Positions 25,320 through 37,360 of a DNA stretch of 64,000 nt are shown in pieces. Source of the DNA: Echinococcus granulosus (Eukaryota > Platyhelminthes > Cestoda > Cyclophyllidea > Taeniidae). Within the stretch, counting starts at the first letter, position 1; every line of letters begins with the position of its first letter. The DNA lies in assembly GCF_000524195.1 (NCBI RefSeq), contig NW_020170428.1, positions 214,722-278,721 of the forward strand, given 5' to 3'. The position numbers and the translations under genes were made by a program. Under the pieces are notes generated by a model. The model did not search any database. It was not told the DNA's origin and saw only the letters and a program-made list of their open reading frames with translations.

Positions 25320-25419
25320 NNNNNNNNNNNNNNNNNNNNNNNNNNNNNNNNNNNNNNNNNNNNNNNNNNNNNNNNNNNNNNNNNNNNNNNNNNNNNNNNN
25401 NNNNNNNNNNNNNNNNNNN
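25320..25419. other. assembly gap (100 N)
   Basis: Exactly 100 N between GGTGGGGG and GGGGAGTG. The round number suggests a gap of unknown true size. Both flanks are G runs, so a G-rich tract probably stopped the assembly. The 3' ends of two convergent genes meet here. Confidence 0.95.
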
Positions 25420-25439
25420 GGGGAGTGCTCTCTATCGTT

Positions 25440-28302
25440 TCATTTCGACTTCTCGGGTGCGAACAATTCCACCATGCACTTCCACACTCTACAAAGGGGT
25501 GGGAAAAAGGAGGTCACGAGAAGGGATAGGAAAGAAGCAGAATCTTTCGCACCTGTTGTACTCTAGCACCAACTTACCCTCGCGTCATCCTCTGGCCATT
25601 TCCAAAAAGGCGTTTTGTAAAGCAACTTATTTCGGCCTAGAGAAGGAAACGAAGGAAAATGGAGTAGTGAGTATTCAGGAGAGTTGGGATGTATTGCATG
25701 AAGGGAGGCATTACCTTGTATCTATCGACCAATTTTGGTGCTCCAAAGGCTATCACTGTGGCTATAGAAGGGAGAAAGGATGTTATGTCTCGATTTTGCT
25801 TGTGAACTCGACGCAGCGACTACGAGGCGTTTCCGAGTCCAACTTGCATTTGCAGATACAGCATGGAGTGAGGTGCCGCTACAGTGGTACCCCAGGCACT
25901 CGAACTAGGCGTCACGAGTCGTTGAGTCAACTTAATCTTTAACCAAAGTAGTGTGTCTCGGTTGCAAAATGAATGTGCAGAAGGCTGTGATAATGAGCGG
26001 ACTTCCCCCTTGACAAAGACGTTGATCAGAGAAAAGCAATTTAATTGAGTGGTTTAGACATTTCAAAGACCTGTGTACGTCAGTGAAACTCACGCCCGTG
26101 GTTATTCCATGGCATTCATTTGTACACTACGCACATTCAACTGATGCAGAGGAGACCTAGTCGACACATAGGTCGCCATGAAAGTGGGGGTGTTGTAACG
26201 ACAATGTAACCACCTCTGCTTTCCAAGTAATAACTCAACAACAAATGTGGCCTTTCATTCATTGTGGACCAGCGCAATGACTGCAATTGTACTTAATTTC
26301 TCTCAAGTTCCAGAAAGTATACAACACTCGCACAACAGCTCAAAAAATCGGTTATATCAGGGAGGAGGAGAACTAAATACCCTACCTAATGGTCCTATTG
26401 GTAGCAAATTAGGCGTAAAGAAGAGACTTTCATTCATTACGACACCACCGTTCCCAGATAGAAGCCGTCATTTTCAATAATTCAAAACAAATGAATTATA
26501 ATGAAATCTAGATAACACGGCTTACTCCATATGCACAGCGTCAAGAAGTTGAATCGCGCCCCGATGTAGGTGAGACCGTAGAGCAGTACGCCAAACTGCA
26601 ATGCACAAATCAGTGTCAAGTGGACAAGAAGAGGGGGTGAGAAATGGTTTATCCCAAATCAAAACCGCACTCGAACAGAGTTGCCAATGTGACGGAGGAG
26701 AAAGAGGTCCAGGGTGGCATGAATAAGTTTGTTCACCCGAGTCGTGATTATCTGTGCCAGGTGCGAGGAGGTTGCTGGACTCAGACGAAAGTCGCAAGTG
26801 CTGAAGTAGCTAAAAATCGGAGTAGGCACACAGCACCAATTAGGCTTTATAAGCACCGATTAAAGTGCCTTTTGAGCGCAGCAGTAGCGGACTGAAGGCA
26901 AATGGCACTTTCAATCTGTTCCTCGCCTTTTGTCCGGCGAGGTAGCTTACTGTGCCACTTCTCTCGCCTACCTAGTGATGATGAAAAAGCAGCATTCGAT
27001 GTCTGCACATTTAACGACGTGATTAAAGACATTTGGGCATCCTTAATAAGCTTATAATTTATTAATGGAGCGCTTCTTAACCGATCCCAGAGCAGACGTG
27101 CATTAAGCGTGCAATCATTCATCCAATATTGACAACAATTTTAACACGATCTGCATCAGCACCACGCGCGTGTGATGTCTCCACACGAAGTCAAAAATAA
27201 GTAGCTTGTGTTGCTTATCAGTCTATAATAAGCACTGAATGAGTGGCAAACGAACTGATTGAGTTCAAAGCATCAACTGGGGCGAATAACTACATCCTTT
27301 TTTATTTTTGGGGACCTTACTTGTTAAGAGCAACCCATTTTTTGTGAACAGTAATGATTGCTTCCCCCCGGAACTAGGCGGTAGATAAATGCAACAGCGC
27401 AAAACTGTTACCATGCAGAAAAATCCGCTCATTTTGCAAATAAGTAGCCCATCAACACTTATTCAAGTTTTTAAAACTAAAAATAAATGCACATAAAATG
27501 AGCTTAATTATTAATGGACAGTTTGTAAACGCAGAGGCAAGGAGTACTAATTCCAAATCACAAGATTGGTTAAGCAAAACAGGCAAAACTGTCACCTGTG
27601 AGGAATTAAAAATCACCAATCTAGAGGTATGTATAAAGTGAAGAAAAGACTTACCTGAAGGGATTAGCCTCGGGGGTGCCGATGACACGGTAATAGATCC
27701 GCATAAAAGCTGATGCCAGTAGTAAGAAAAGAAAGAAATTGGATACGACAGCGATTACAGAGCAAACGAGGAGACCCAGTTCAAAGGTCAAAATCAATGC
27801 GAACACAAGGGCTGATGTGTGCGGATTCTTCCAGTAGATCAAATCCATTACTTTAAGAAGGAGAAATATTTATTAAACAAACAGTTAATGTGCTACTTAC
27901 CATTCAAAACTAAACAAGATCGTCAAAAGTGCATTTACTTACAGAGTGCTTCAGTTTCTGGTAAGTTTAATTTCCTAGTCGCAGCGGTTGCTACAATAAC
28001 GACACCAATAAATTACGCATAGATCACCACACAAAATAGGTAAGGAATATGTACAACTAACCCTGAAAATCTGCTACTGTTGTATGATCAGATGGTTTAA
28101 TATTGTGTTCGGTACACACATCGATGACTGGTTGTTGCTGTTGCTTAGGCGGAATAATGAATTCCAAAGAACTAGATCCATTGTTCGAGGAGTCACTTTG
28201 CACATTGATTGGCTGTTCAATAAAATTTGCAGGTATATCCAGATCCGTTACAGCGTATCCATCTGGAAAGTAACAGACAAGTAAAAGCTGACCAACCGTC
28301 AT
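25440..28302 (-). CDS. reticulon (reticulon-homology-domain protein)
   Basis: Seven exons join in phase: 28062-28302 (5' limit uncertain), 27655-27850, 26671-26809, 26526-26595, 25715-25761, 25578-25636 and 25440-25488. The second exon opens with VMDLIYWKNP, the hallmark start of the reticulon homology domain, then a long hydrophobic hairpin segment. The third holds NPFSYF and the hydrophilic loop. The fourth (FGVLLYGLTYIGARFN) is the second hydrophobic hairpin. The fifth has APKLVDRY, equivalent to the family's VPxxYE. The tail ends EKSK, lysine-rich as in ER-resident reticulons. Reticulons wedge into and curve tubular ER membrane. The N-terminal exon is Gln- and Ser-rich, with a run of four Gln. 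A strong acceptor (CTTTCCAG) inside it suggests a further upstream exon may replace the ATG at 28302. The poly(A) site probably lies in the gap. Confidence 0.86.
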
Positions 28303-28678
28303 CGATAACCACAGACATTTTCAAATAAGGCGGGCTAATCTCTCCTTATTTACGCTTATCTACCTATATTCTTCACCTCTACTTATTAGCAAAGTTGTTA
28401 AGGTTTTTAAATTATAAAAACAAATTTGTAACATTTATATTTAAGTATTACTGTAGATTATCCAGGAATTTTGATTCAGGTCTATATGGCCCTTTTATTA
28501 TAAGAGTATATTTAATATATTTTTGCAAACCTGATCCTTAAGTTAACTTAGTGATTAGCTCTTACGATAGCAAGTTTGCTGATTATCACTCTAATACGCA
28601 TAAACAGCTGGTGAATATGTATTTAGATACAATGTTCACTCGTCACACTGCACAAATTTTACATGTATTTATATCTAC
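28303..28678. other. AT-rich spacer between reticulon and Kelch genes
   Basis: No supported exon. It may contain an unrecognised first exon of the reticulon gene. It ends at the target duplication of a solo LTR. Confidence 0.4.
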
Positions 28679-28874
28679 TGTAATACGATGGAGGTTGCTC
28701 CCTCGTTATTGGTGAGGCGCCACCTTTGTACTTTGAATTAGCCTCCTTGTACCTCGATGGGTAGGCTGGCCTTCAGGCCATGCCAATAGACCAAACACTT
28801 TCTCTGTGCTGAATATATATTCTGCCCGAGTATTGTTTCGTCTTTCGCCTTCAGAAAAGCCCTGAGACACTACA
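28679..28874 (+). mobile_element. solo LTR, copy 3, with CTAC target duplication
   Basis: 196 bp, same family as 168-368 and 1162-1361, starting TGTAATACGATGG and ending GACACTACA. CTAC lies immediately before (28675-28678) and immediately after (28875-28878), a plausible 4 bp target-site duplication that fixes the ends of the family's LTR. No internal region remains, as expected after recombination between two LTRs. Confidence 0.75.
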
Positions 28875-28887
28875 CTACACTGTTTGC

Positions 28888-28893
28888 TTTATT
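28888..28893 (-). terminator. poly(A) signal for the Kelch gene
   Basis: TTTATT on the plus strand (AATAAA on the minus strand) lies 114 bases past the Kelch stop codon and 14 bases from the solo LTR. Confidence 0.4.
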
Positions 28894-29006
28894 CTTCTTT
28901 CATTTTAAAAAGTTTGACTGCCAAATAATAGCTCCCACAATCAGTACAAACAAAGGATGCAAAAAAATTTAAAAGTTTTCATCGTTCTCTTGTCCACTAC
29001 CTAAGA

Positions 29007-31412
29007 TTATTCCAGTTTTTCTCTTGTCACCAAAAGCCTTGACGACATCATGTTGCCCAACCGGAATATTGGCTTCCATGCATAATTTTCCAGTGATTGA
29101 TCCTACAAAGATCACACCATTCTTAGTTTTTAAAAATCTTGTGTTTAAATAGGAAATACTCATTTACCCCTTCATTGTGTAGAAATTCATAAGCATCTCC
29201 TCCTGAGTCGTCTGATGCTACAGTATATGAAAAATGAACGAATTAAACTAATTTCGCTAAGTAATTTACACTTCGAGCGTGACACTTACATAATAATATC
29301 AGCCTGTTGTTAAATGCGACAAGAGATGTGATTTTCGGGCCATACGTATTGACTCCAAGAAGACGAGTCCACTGAGCTTTGGATGTCAGTGAAAGACTTT
29401 CGACACTGCACTCGGAGTCTCCTCCAGCAACCACCACGCATCGATTGAAGCAGGCGATTCCTGGACGGTAGCGTTCCTTCAACATCGGACGAAGCTTCTT
29501 CCATTGCCATCCACTCTCATCTGTTGGAACTTTCATCAACATTTCGGCGTCTCTAGATAACGGTAAATTCGAATCAGCTCGATCACTTCCACCAACGACC
29601 ACGATTCCGAAGTCTGCAATATTTAACGCCGACATTCCATGTCGCGCAGTTGGCATGTCTGGGAGTTTGGTGAGTCTAAATAGAGTGTCTTAACTTCATC
29701 AATCCTACCCTCCACTGGCGGAGTCCAATCTTTCGCAGAAAGGAAGGCATCGTCCATGATAGTGTCCTCCAAAAATGAAAATTGAGTCATTTTCCGACGT
29801 GATGCAATATTCACAGCGTGGATCTAGTGGTACAGGAGTTGTGGAGACGGAACTATCCCGAATATTCGCTGATAATAGACTACTCTTTGTACCAACACTT
29901 CCAAGGACATAAAACCGACCTCAAAAGGGAAGAAATAAAATCCTCTATCCAATTTACTGTCTGATACAGCCGCTTCACCATGAAATGCAACTGGAATGTT
30001 GATCGATTCTTCCGGTTGCAGATGTGGTACGGACATTAAAGTCCAAGCTCCCGAGGTCTTATTCCATCCGTAAGTCAAAAGTACATCTCTAGAAATGGTA
30101 AAGTGTCTGTTAATTTTAGGGATAGGTGACGCTCTGAAGGTTGTGATGAAGGTGGCAGTACGGTGTCAGACCTCAACTTGTCGAATCTGTTATTCATTTT
30201 TTAAAAAGGAAAAAGTAGTGGGGGTTAAGCTGAGAGGAAAACTAGTTTCATTGCTTGCCTATTGGCGGAAAGTTGAAGGAAAGCCGAAACCTCGGCTTGA
30301 TCGCGTTGCTGGTTGACTTCGTTCCAAGACTTGGTGAAGTAATTTCTGAGAAAACGGAAAGGAAACAGAGGAAGAAGGTATGGAGAGATGTAGGGACAAC
30401 CCATCCCTTCATTCATCCATCCATTCTTCCATTGATATATTTTGCATCACTTAAAAATAGTCACCTACCACAATCATTCATCCCCTCCTCTCACATCCTT
30501 CAACATATTCATCCACTCACTGTGCTCACCTGCAGAGAGTAATTCTGCATATTCCTTCCCCCAGTTTCCAAAATTCCGTGAGAAATTGAGGAGATATGCC
30601 GGTCAAATCAATCTTTGAAATAATTTTTGTAAATTCTTTTGCCCTTTTCTCCAAGTCACACACATCAAAACCGGCCTCCAGCCACTCGGAAATGGCTCGA
30701 AATTTGGTCTCCTCACTCACACCCTCTGGTTGTTTGTTCTCTAGCAAGATCTCCAAGTACTCCGATGTTGTCTGCCGCAGTAAGTCTCGCCGAAAACACA
30801 GGTTTTCAAAATTCTTTGACATCAATGGAATGCACGCTTCCATCAGTCCACTGTTCAACGTGATATTGGCTATCGACCAAATTTCTCCTACGTTGTCCAG
30901 GGTAATCCTTTAGAGAGTCGATGTTTAGCTTTTGGAAAGGCTTTCTTTACCTTGGTCCTAAAAACTCCTCGCACCAAGAGACAAGCCTCCCGGAGCCGAG
31001 ATTATGCGCCAGCATATAAAGTCGTGTGGCATTTTCCGCGGAGATTGTAAGACTGCCCGTATATGCGTAGTTGATGACTGCCTCTACAATGCTGAATGGA
31101 GGTTAGTTGATGGACTCGAGAGAGACAGAGAGGTCTGGACATACTCCTCAGAAAACCGCTTCCATTGAACCACCATTTTACCCTCTCCTGAGGTCATTGC
31201 CTTCCGTATAAGGGGAAACCTGGCCGCCAGGATCATTCGATGCGCCTTCACGCACTTTTCATCCTTCGTCTAGAAGTCAAAAGCATAAAATCTACCATTC
31301 ATCACCCCACCATAATTCGTAGGTCGATGAGTTTTCCCTGTGTACGGAAGTGGCGAAATATGTGACCGGGAAAGCAGTCTGCATTCTCCTCCGTATACTC
31401 TAATGCCTCCAT
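29007..31412 (-). CDS. BTB-BACK-Kelch protein (KLHL family), 539 aa
   Basis: Nine exons join in phase: 31311-31412, 31145-31269, 30951-31091, 30530-30907, 29958-30088, 29709-29919, 29290-29675, 29168-29217 and 29007-29102. The BTB fold occupies about residues 10-120 (RTQGKLIDLRIM, KAHRMILAARFP, EAVINYAYTGSL). The BACK domain spans about 125-245, from EACIPLMSKNF to the helices around WLEAGFDV. Kelch repeats then run to the end: SRFYVLGS, SIFIFGG, MPTARHGMSALN with IVVVGG, RPGIACFN with VVVAGG, and a weaker last blade. Proteins of this build usually act as substrate adaptors of cullin-3 ubiquitin ligases. Introns of 33, 38 and 41 bp separate several exons. The start ATG lies six bases after TTTTTAG, an acceptor-like site. 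The closest KLHL subfamily cannot be assigned by eye. Confidence 0.92.
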
Positions 31413-33211
31413 GGGATGCTAAAAATGTGATGACAAGGCGCCTCGAAGTGCTTTTTGCCTTTAACACGAGCTGTGTGGGAGCTTAATGAATGATGAGATG
31501 CGTGCTGCACGTAGAGAAGCCTGTGAGTAACCTTGACTGAGCCGAGGCAGTGAGCGGTATGTGAAGGAGATGAACAAACCTGTGCAAATTGAGAAGTGTT
31601 ATTCGTTTGTGTGTATTCTTGTGCCCTAATTGATTACCATGGTTGCTATTTTATCTTTTCTTCTTGGCTGCGCAGGCACTTGTGACCCCGCCTTTATGCT
31701 TCGGCTCGGTACCATGACATCTGGACCATGGCACTGGCTGTCCTAATGATAATTCATAAAAAGGAATTTGGAAAGGACGTCTACTAGTCCCGCGTTCTGA
31801 AGCAAAGCTATTGGCATTAAAGGCGACACAAGCCGTAGATCAGCTAGGAAAGCTTCGTCCTGGAGCTGCTAACCGTACCTGCGTAAAGATATTGATAAAG
31901 TGAGCTCGCACTACCTTCACCACCTCTCTACTGGCTGGATAGAACCCATCCAGATACGGCTGGGCAGCTCTGAAGAGAGAATGACATAACAAAACCTCCT
32001 TCCAGGTTTACAAATCAAACCCATTCTTTGTTAGATAACTGTGCTTTGTGGCTAGTGCTTCTACGACTAGCAGTGAGCATTCATAATAGCTGGAATGTTC
32101 CTCCCTCTCTAAATACAGTTTTACAAACAGGCAAAATTCCTGATAAAGTGGAATTGCCAAGAGTGATATGTGACACTTGGATCAAGGATAGTTTCTGGTA
32201 CAGGCAAATCCGACGTCTGGGGCGGTTGGTCTTTGTGTGCTTGTTTTACAGCCCCGACTGTGCTGTGAAGGTTAGTAATCGGTAATGGTAAAAGGGTAGA
32301 AGGTGCTACGCTATATCAACTCAGCTAAGACAGCCTGGCCTGGCTTCAAGCCCATATGTTCGTTGGCTGTAAATATTATATCTAAGTACTTCCTTCTTTT
32401 GTCTTCTAGCGGAGGCAGGCAGCACCACAGGCGATGGATGTATAAGGAAGGATAACTGGCAATCTATTATAGCTAGGGAATCGCTTGAGTGCTTCATCAT
32501 TGTACCTTTGCCTAGTGAACAAGTTGTCAGGGCTTGTCAGTAACCTACTTCCCCACTGCATGTCGAATATATATATTCTGCACGAGTATTTAGACTTCGT
32601 TCGTCTTTAGGCAAGTCTATCCGCTCTGCATTCGTTTCTTCTTGTACATCCGACAAAAATGCAAGCACGACAGCAAAAAGTGTTAAAGACTTAATGATCA
32701 ACTTCATATTATGCATTAAATTGTTAAAAGGGACAAGTATTCCAAACTCTACATCTTTTGTTTAAAGATTTTGCTGGGAAAATACCTGGCATATACTCAT
32801 TTCTTGGCAGTAAAACTAATACCAGAAAAGTACTTAATTTTCAAAGTTGTAGAAAAGCAAAAAATTGCTTAGTATTTTTCACTTGAAATATTTGTTTTAA
32901 CTATAAATTTGTGGGGACTAGGTTTGTTGTATTGCCAGTCTTAAGGACGCGTGATTGTCCACTGGGGATCTTAAATCGCCGTGCGCTTGCGTCATTCTTG
33001 TCTTTTTTAGCAAGTTGTTCAATTTCTCCCTACTCATGGCACTTTTTTGATCCCCAATATGTTGACATTACCGCAGACATCCATAGTTTTGTTTCCTAAG
33101 TTTTGTCTAAGTACTAGGCTAATCGTTCTTGCCTTGTTTGGAGTAGGTATGCGTTGGTATGTCGATACTTATTCTGACGAAATATCAGCACTATATTTTT
33201 GTGCTTAGGTG
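31413..33211. other. divergent intergenic region, KLHL / GDPD1
   Basis: 1.8 kb between two genes transcribed away from each other. It should hold both promoters, but no motif could be assigned. It contains a fragment of the LTR-like family near 32557-32630. Confidence 0.5.
32557..32630 (+). mobile_element. 3' fragment of the LTR-like repeat
   Basis: Matches only the second half of the 200 bp repeat: GAATATATATATTCTG, CACGAGTATT, TTCGTCTTTAGGCAAGTCT and a diverged end. The 5' half is absent or too diverged to see. Confidence 0.55.
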
Positions 33212-36200
33212 ATGTTGGTTGAGGTTTTGGTGGCGCTTTTGTGTGTATATTGGACCCTCTCCCTCATTCTACTGCGTTGGCCCACTCTGCTGCACAAGAA
33301 AAAGACCACGGCGATATCCGCGACCGTTGTGTGTCATCGTGGTGGATCTGGGGAGTTCATTGAAAACACTCTCCATGCCTTTAGTAGGTTCGTGTCCCTT
33401 TCTACTGAGTTTCCTTAAAGAGGCACGTTTTTATGCTTTTTACGCATATTTAACCGTGTATTTGTTTGCCACAATCAGTTTCTTTCAGAGATCATCACTA
33501 ACACAGGAAAGATCCCTAAGCTGGTAATTTGAAAAAGTGAGCATGAGACTAACTAATCACTTGAGGTCAATTCCGATTTTACTGCAGCAATAAACGGCCT
33601 CTTTGCGTAGAAATGCTGCGCAGAGGTCAAGGTGGAAATGAGTGGCGTGGATGAGCTGGAAGCACCCATTTTGAAGATACAAGTGTGCATTTACATTTTG
33701 ACTTGCCAAAGTAGTTGCAAGTTCTGGTTTGCCTTTTTTGATCTTCCTTTTCCATAAGATCCAAAAACGATCGCTCTACTCTACGTGTAGGCTTGGAATG
33801 ATGAGGAACTCTCTTGACATCTGACTTTAAGCGTAAGCTGGTGTGTTCTTTTCTTTCTTTCATTTTTGAATATAAGGACAATATTTTTGCTTACTTTAGA
33901 AATGACATCCATTTTCATTAACGTCTAACGCCAAAACAAAGTGCGACATAATCAACTTTTTTCCTATTAGGAAAGGCAAAATATAATTAAATACTGTATC
34001 GGATATGATATTTTGGGTTTGGTGGTAATTAATTGATTACGAGTTAGTTTTACTTTTGATAAATGGCTTGTTGATTGAATCAAGTGGGTGAATGCTTGTC
34101 AAAACGTTTGCCATCATTAGTGGCTTCAAGCAATCATGGATTGTGGAAGAAATTTTGGTTTCTGAAGGCTGGTCAGTAGAGAAGAAGTACTGAGTCCTGT
34201 TATGCCTGTTTCTTGTTTTTTTTTCCCTGCATTAGTGAAGCATTTTTGATAACACGAGCCATTCATGTAATTTCATGTGGTTTTTCTTCCTTCCCATTCC
34301 AGTTTAACTTCTCTCTTGACATCATTTCTTGCATACTCATGCGATTGTTTATTAATTGTGAGGCAATAGCTCCCTCTTTTCCTATCCTAAGATACAAATT
34401 CTCGCAGGGACAAGTTGTGCGGCAGTATGCGCCCTTATGTTGGCTCCTTCTTTCCCTATTTCAGTGGTGCTGGCTCAATCTGAAGATGTTTTTGCATGCA
34501 TATATTAAATTATCCTTTAGTGAATGAAAAATTGCTTTTCCTTTCTACCATGCACACGGGCACTTGAGCTGAAGTTGTGCCTTGAAAGTGTTGTCTGGGT
34601 AATGCTTTTACTATCTGGCAGGTTAACAATGACGTTTGGACATGGAAGTCGTTTCACATCGCGGGTCAGTCAGTTAGCCATCTTGCATCATCGCTTGGAT
34701 ATAAAACAAAGACAGTGAAGGGAAACTACTTGGTGGTATTTTGTGTATTTTCATTGGTTTATTAGTGCATTTGATGCCCACTTCTCTGACAGCCTCTACA
34801 ACCACCTTTTACAGTTGAGTTAGGTGTAAGCAAGTTGGTTTGTCATCAGCGCTTGGCTCAAGGTCGACGTGTCAATCGTCACGAAATCGAAATTGTTTAA
34901 AGAACTTGCTTCTGGAGCATTTGCCTCAAACTCACATCAAATCTCTCTCTTCCTGTGCCGCCTGCTGCGTAGAGTGGACCTCTGAATAGCTTTTCACCTC
35001 TTTTGACGAAACTGTCATCCAGTGATTAATGGCTGTTAAAATTTGTTGGTGTAAGATGGTCTTATGCAGAGCTCTAACCTCAAGTCTGGCTCGGTCGTGC
35101 CACACGGTTGAGTCACGTAAACCATAGCCTAGATACCCTGTTTGGCGTTATTTCTACATTCTTTGTGCACCTGATTCATCCATCGCACGTCTATTTTTTC
35201 TGCCGGTATTAGCGAATCATTTATTCGTTTATCCAGTCCCTCGCCTGAAGTTCATTTGGCAATCTCCATCCCTCCGTTCCTTGTTATTTTCCCCTTTCAA
35301 CATACAATCATCATCGAACCTCGGACTAATCCCTCCATCCTCACAAGCGACGACTTCCATGTCTAGCCTGTTGATAAAGCGATTATAAATTAAGCATTCA
35401 TTTATTGTAGTTCCGTCAAACTCGGTTGCGACATGCTTGAAATCGACTGTCAGCTGACCAAAGATGAGGAGGTGGTGGTGAGTCACGACAACGATCTTAC
35501 TCGCGCTACCGGTGTTAGCAAATGTATCAGTGATCTAGCTTTCAACGAGTTGCCTCAGTACTCCGACCAATTGGCTGTCACCTTCGGATTCGGTGAGTCC
35601 CTCGCCAATCCCGCTTCAATCAGCCTTTGCCTCCTTCCTAACGCCTTCTAACACCTTGTTTCGCCTTCTTCTCTTTCACTTCCTCAGTTGATGACCAATT
35701 GCATTCACCAGCTCATGAGTTTTTCACCTGTTTCCTAGGCGTCTGTTCCTTGTTAGGCATGGTAGCTAGCAGGAATGCCAACACAACTTTTCAATGAGCC
35801 CGCCTCCCTGCACTATGTCTTAGAGGCGACCCCTCTTTTTTCCTTTCTCCAGGTCGAGAATGCAAGGCGGAGGAGGGTGTTTCACGCCAGATCCCCCTTC
35901 TCCGAACTGTTTTTGAGCAATTTCCTCACACACCAATCAATATTGACGTAAAGACGGACAATCCGGTGCTGATCAAGAAGATCTCAGCCCTTACCGAGGA
36001 GTTCAATCGTGTCGATATTACAGTATGGGGCAGTTTCTCCGATGCCGTGAATCGGAAGTGTCAAATGGAGAACCCGCGAATTGCCACTTTTGTACCGATT
36101 AAACAAACTCTCAAGATTGTCTTTGCTTATTACCTAGGTCTACTGCCTTTCTTGTCCCTCTCGGATGGATTTTTTGAAGTCCCATTAGTGCAAAATTTTG

Positions 36201-36802
36201 GGTAGGTTGTGACGCTTTTTTGTGTCTTACCACCTCCGTTAGCCGAATGCCCAATGTGGTTGAATACATCAAAGCGCGAGCTGCTAGGTGAGGCCTTGTA
36301 CTCCTAGGACCTTGTGCTTGCGTCTTTTTAATTCGTTCCTTCCAATTTATTGATTATTCCTGCAGAATCCCAGCCTTCTTGAAATGTGGCTTCACCGACG
36401 ATGATTTACTTCGGTGGATTATACAATTAGCCGATTTGTGAGTTGGCGATAGGCTATATTTCATATTCTGGAAAGTTGGTAAAAAAAGCTACTTTCATTT
36501 CAGTTTGCTGATGTCGGAAAAGTTGGTTAATCACCTCAGGGCCCGCGGCATTCAGGTGTGTATTATCACTAGGATGTTGATTTCCTACTACTGATTTTGT
36601 AAGTAGCGCTGCCCCATTGTACATCTCATTTTAGGTGTTCTATTGGGTGTGTAACACGGAAAAGGACTACGATAAGGCCTTCTCAATGGGACGCGTCGCT
36701 GTGGTGACGGATTATCCTAGTCAACTAATGCATTACCTTGGGCAGCATCCAGAGATCCAACGGGGTACATTCTCTTCGAAGGCTCTGCCTAGTGATACCT
36801 AA
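33212..36802 (+). CDS. GDPD1: glycerophosphodiester phosphodiesterase, GDPD1/GDPD3 type, 347 aa
   Basis: Seven exons join in phase: 33212-33387, 35411-35592, 35853-36201, 36243-36287, 36366-36437, 36504-36555 and 36635-36802. An N-terminal membrane segment (about residues 2-22) precedes the GDPD catalytic core. CHRGGSGEFIENT carries the catalytic His, MLEIDCQL the metal-binding Glu and Asp, and VVVSHDNDL the second His. The middle has INIDVKTDNPVLIKKI and WGSFSDAVNRKC, then a hydrophobic stretch (FAYYLGLLPFLSL) typical of GDPD1/3. The C-terminal barrel strands read VFYWVCNTEKDYDKAFSMG and VVTDYPS. This group hydrolyses lysophospholipids and glycerophosphodiesters (lysophospholipase D) at internal membranes. 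The ATG lies three bases after GTGCTTAG, so the mRNA may be trans-spliced. The first intron is about 2 kb, the others mostly short. Confidence 0.93.
33388..35410 (+). other. large first intron of GDPD1
   Basis: 2,023 bp, GT-AG, phase 2. No exon, RNA gene or clear repeat was identified inside. Confidence 0.6.
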
Positions 36803-37360
36803 TTGTTTTGGTGGGGACTTTTTAGTTTCTTTTATTTGCTTGTGAGCTGGTATGAGTGCCAAAAGGCATATCATTTGCGGTTTCTCTTGTTAGTCCCTCT
36901 GGGTGTGTCGACCGGCCTTGGAGGCGGGAGTGCGGCCATAGCGAGGTCGCTCTGGGTTTGGGGGCGGATTTTTTTATCAACGATATCTCTGGGTCGCAGG
37001 CTTGGTACAACCTCCTGAGTCAGGTGCTGGATAGTTTTGGTAGGAAAGACCAGTGGTTAACGCATTAAGAGGATCTGGCAGAAAAAACTTATGGCTGAAA
37101 ATGAAGGCAAGAGTGTTTAAATGACAAAAACTATGTAATGCAAACTAGCTAACTTAGTGACGATTTCAGAAATATAGGGATAAATATTGCATTGGTGATA
37201 AAAATTCGAAGCAACGGGCAGGCAAATTTTTTAAATTTTGCACGTTGCATTTAAAAGGCATTAGCAAAAATAACAGCATTTGTTCAAATTGGTGAAAGTT
37301 GGCGGCCTTCTCTAAAAGGGTTGGTTTGTGGTTGGGTGAGTTGATACCTGTTTGTTATAG
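36803..37360. other. spacer between GDPD1 and STEEP1
   Basis: 558 bp in a tandem plus-strand arrangement. No AATAAA was seen close to the GDPD1 stop. STEEP1's ATG is directly preceded by GTTATAG, an acceptor. Polycistronic transcription resolved by trans-splicing is conceivable but not shown. Confidence 0.4.

Noticed and set aside
25313..25942. 209 aa plus-strand frame running through the N gap
   Set aside because: Length comes partly from N codons; the minus strand here carries three phase-matched reticulon exons.
28969..29163. Alternative 64 aa minus-strand frame at the 3' end of the Kelch gene
   Set aside because: The acceptor at 29103-29104 joins in phase to a different frame ending at 29007, which gives a Kelch-like last blade.
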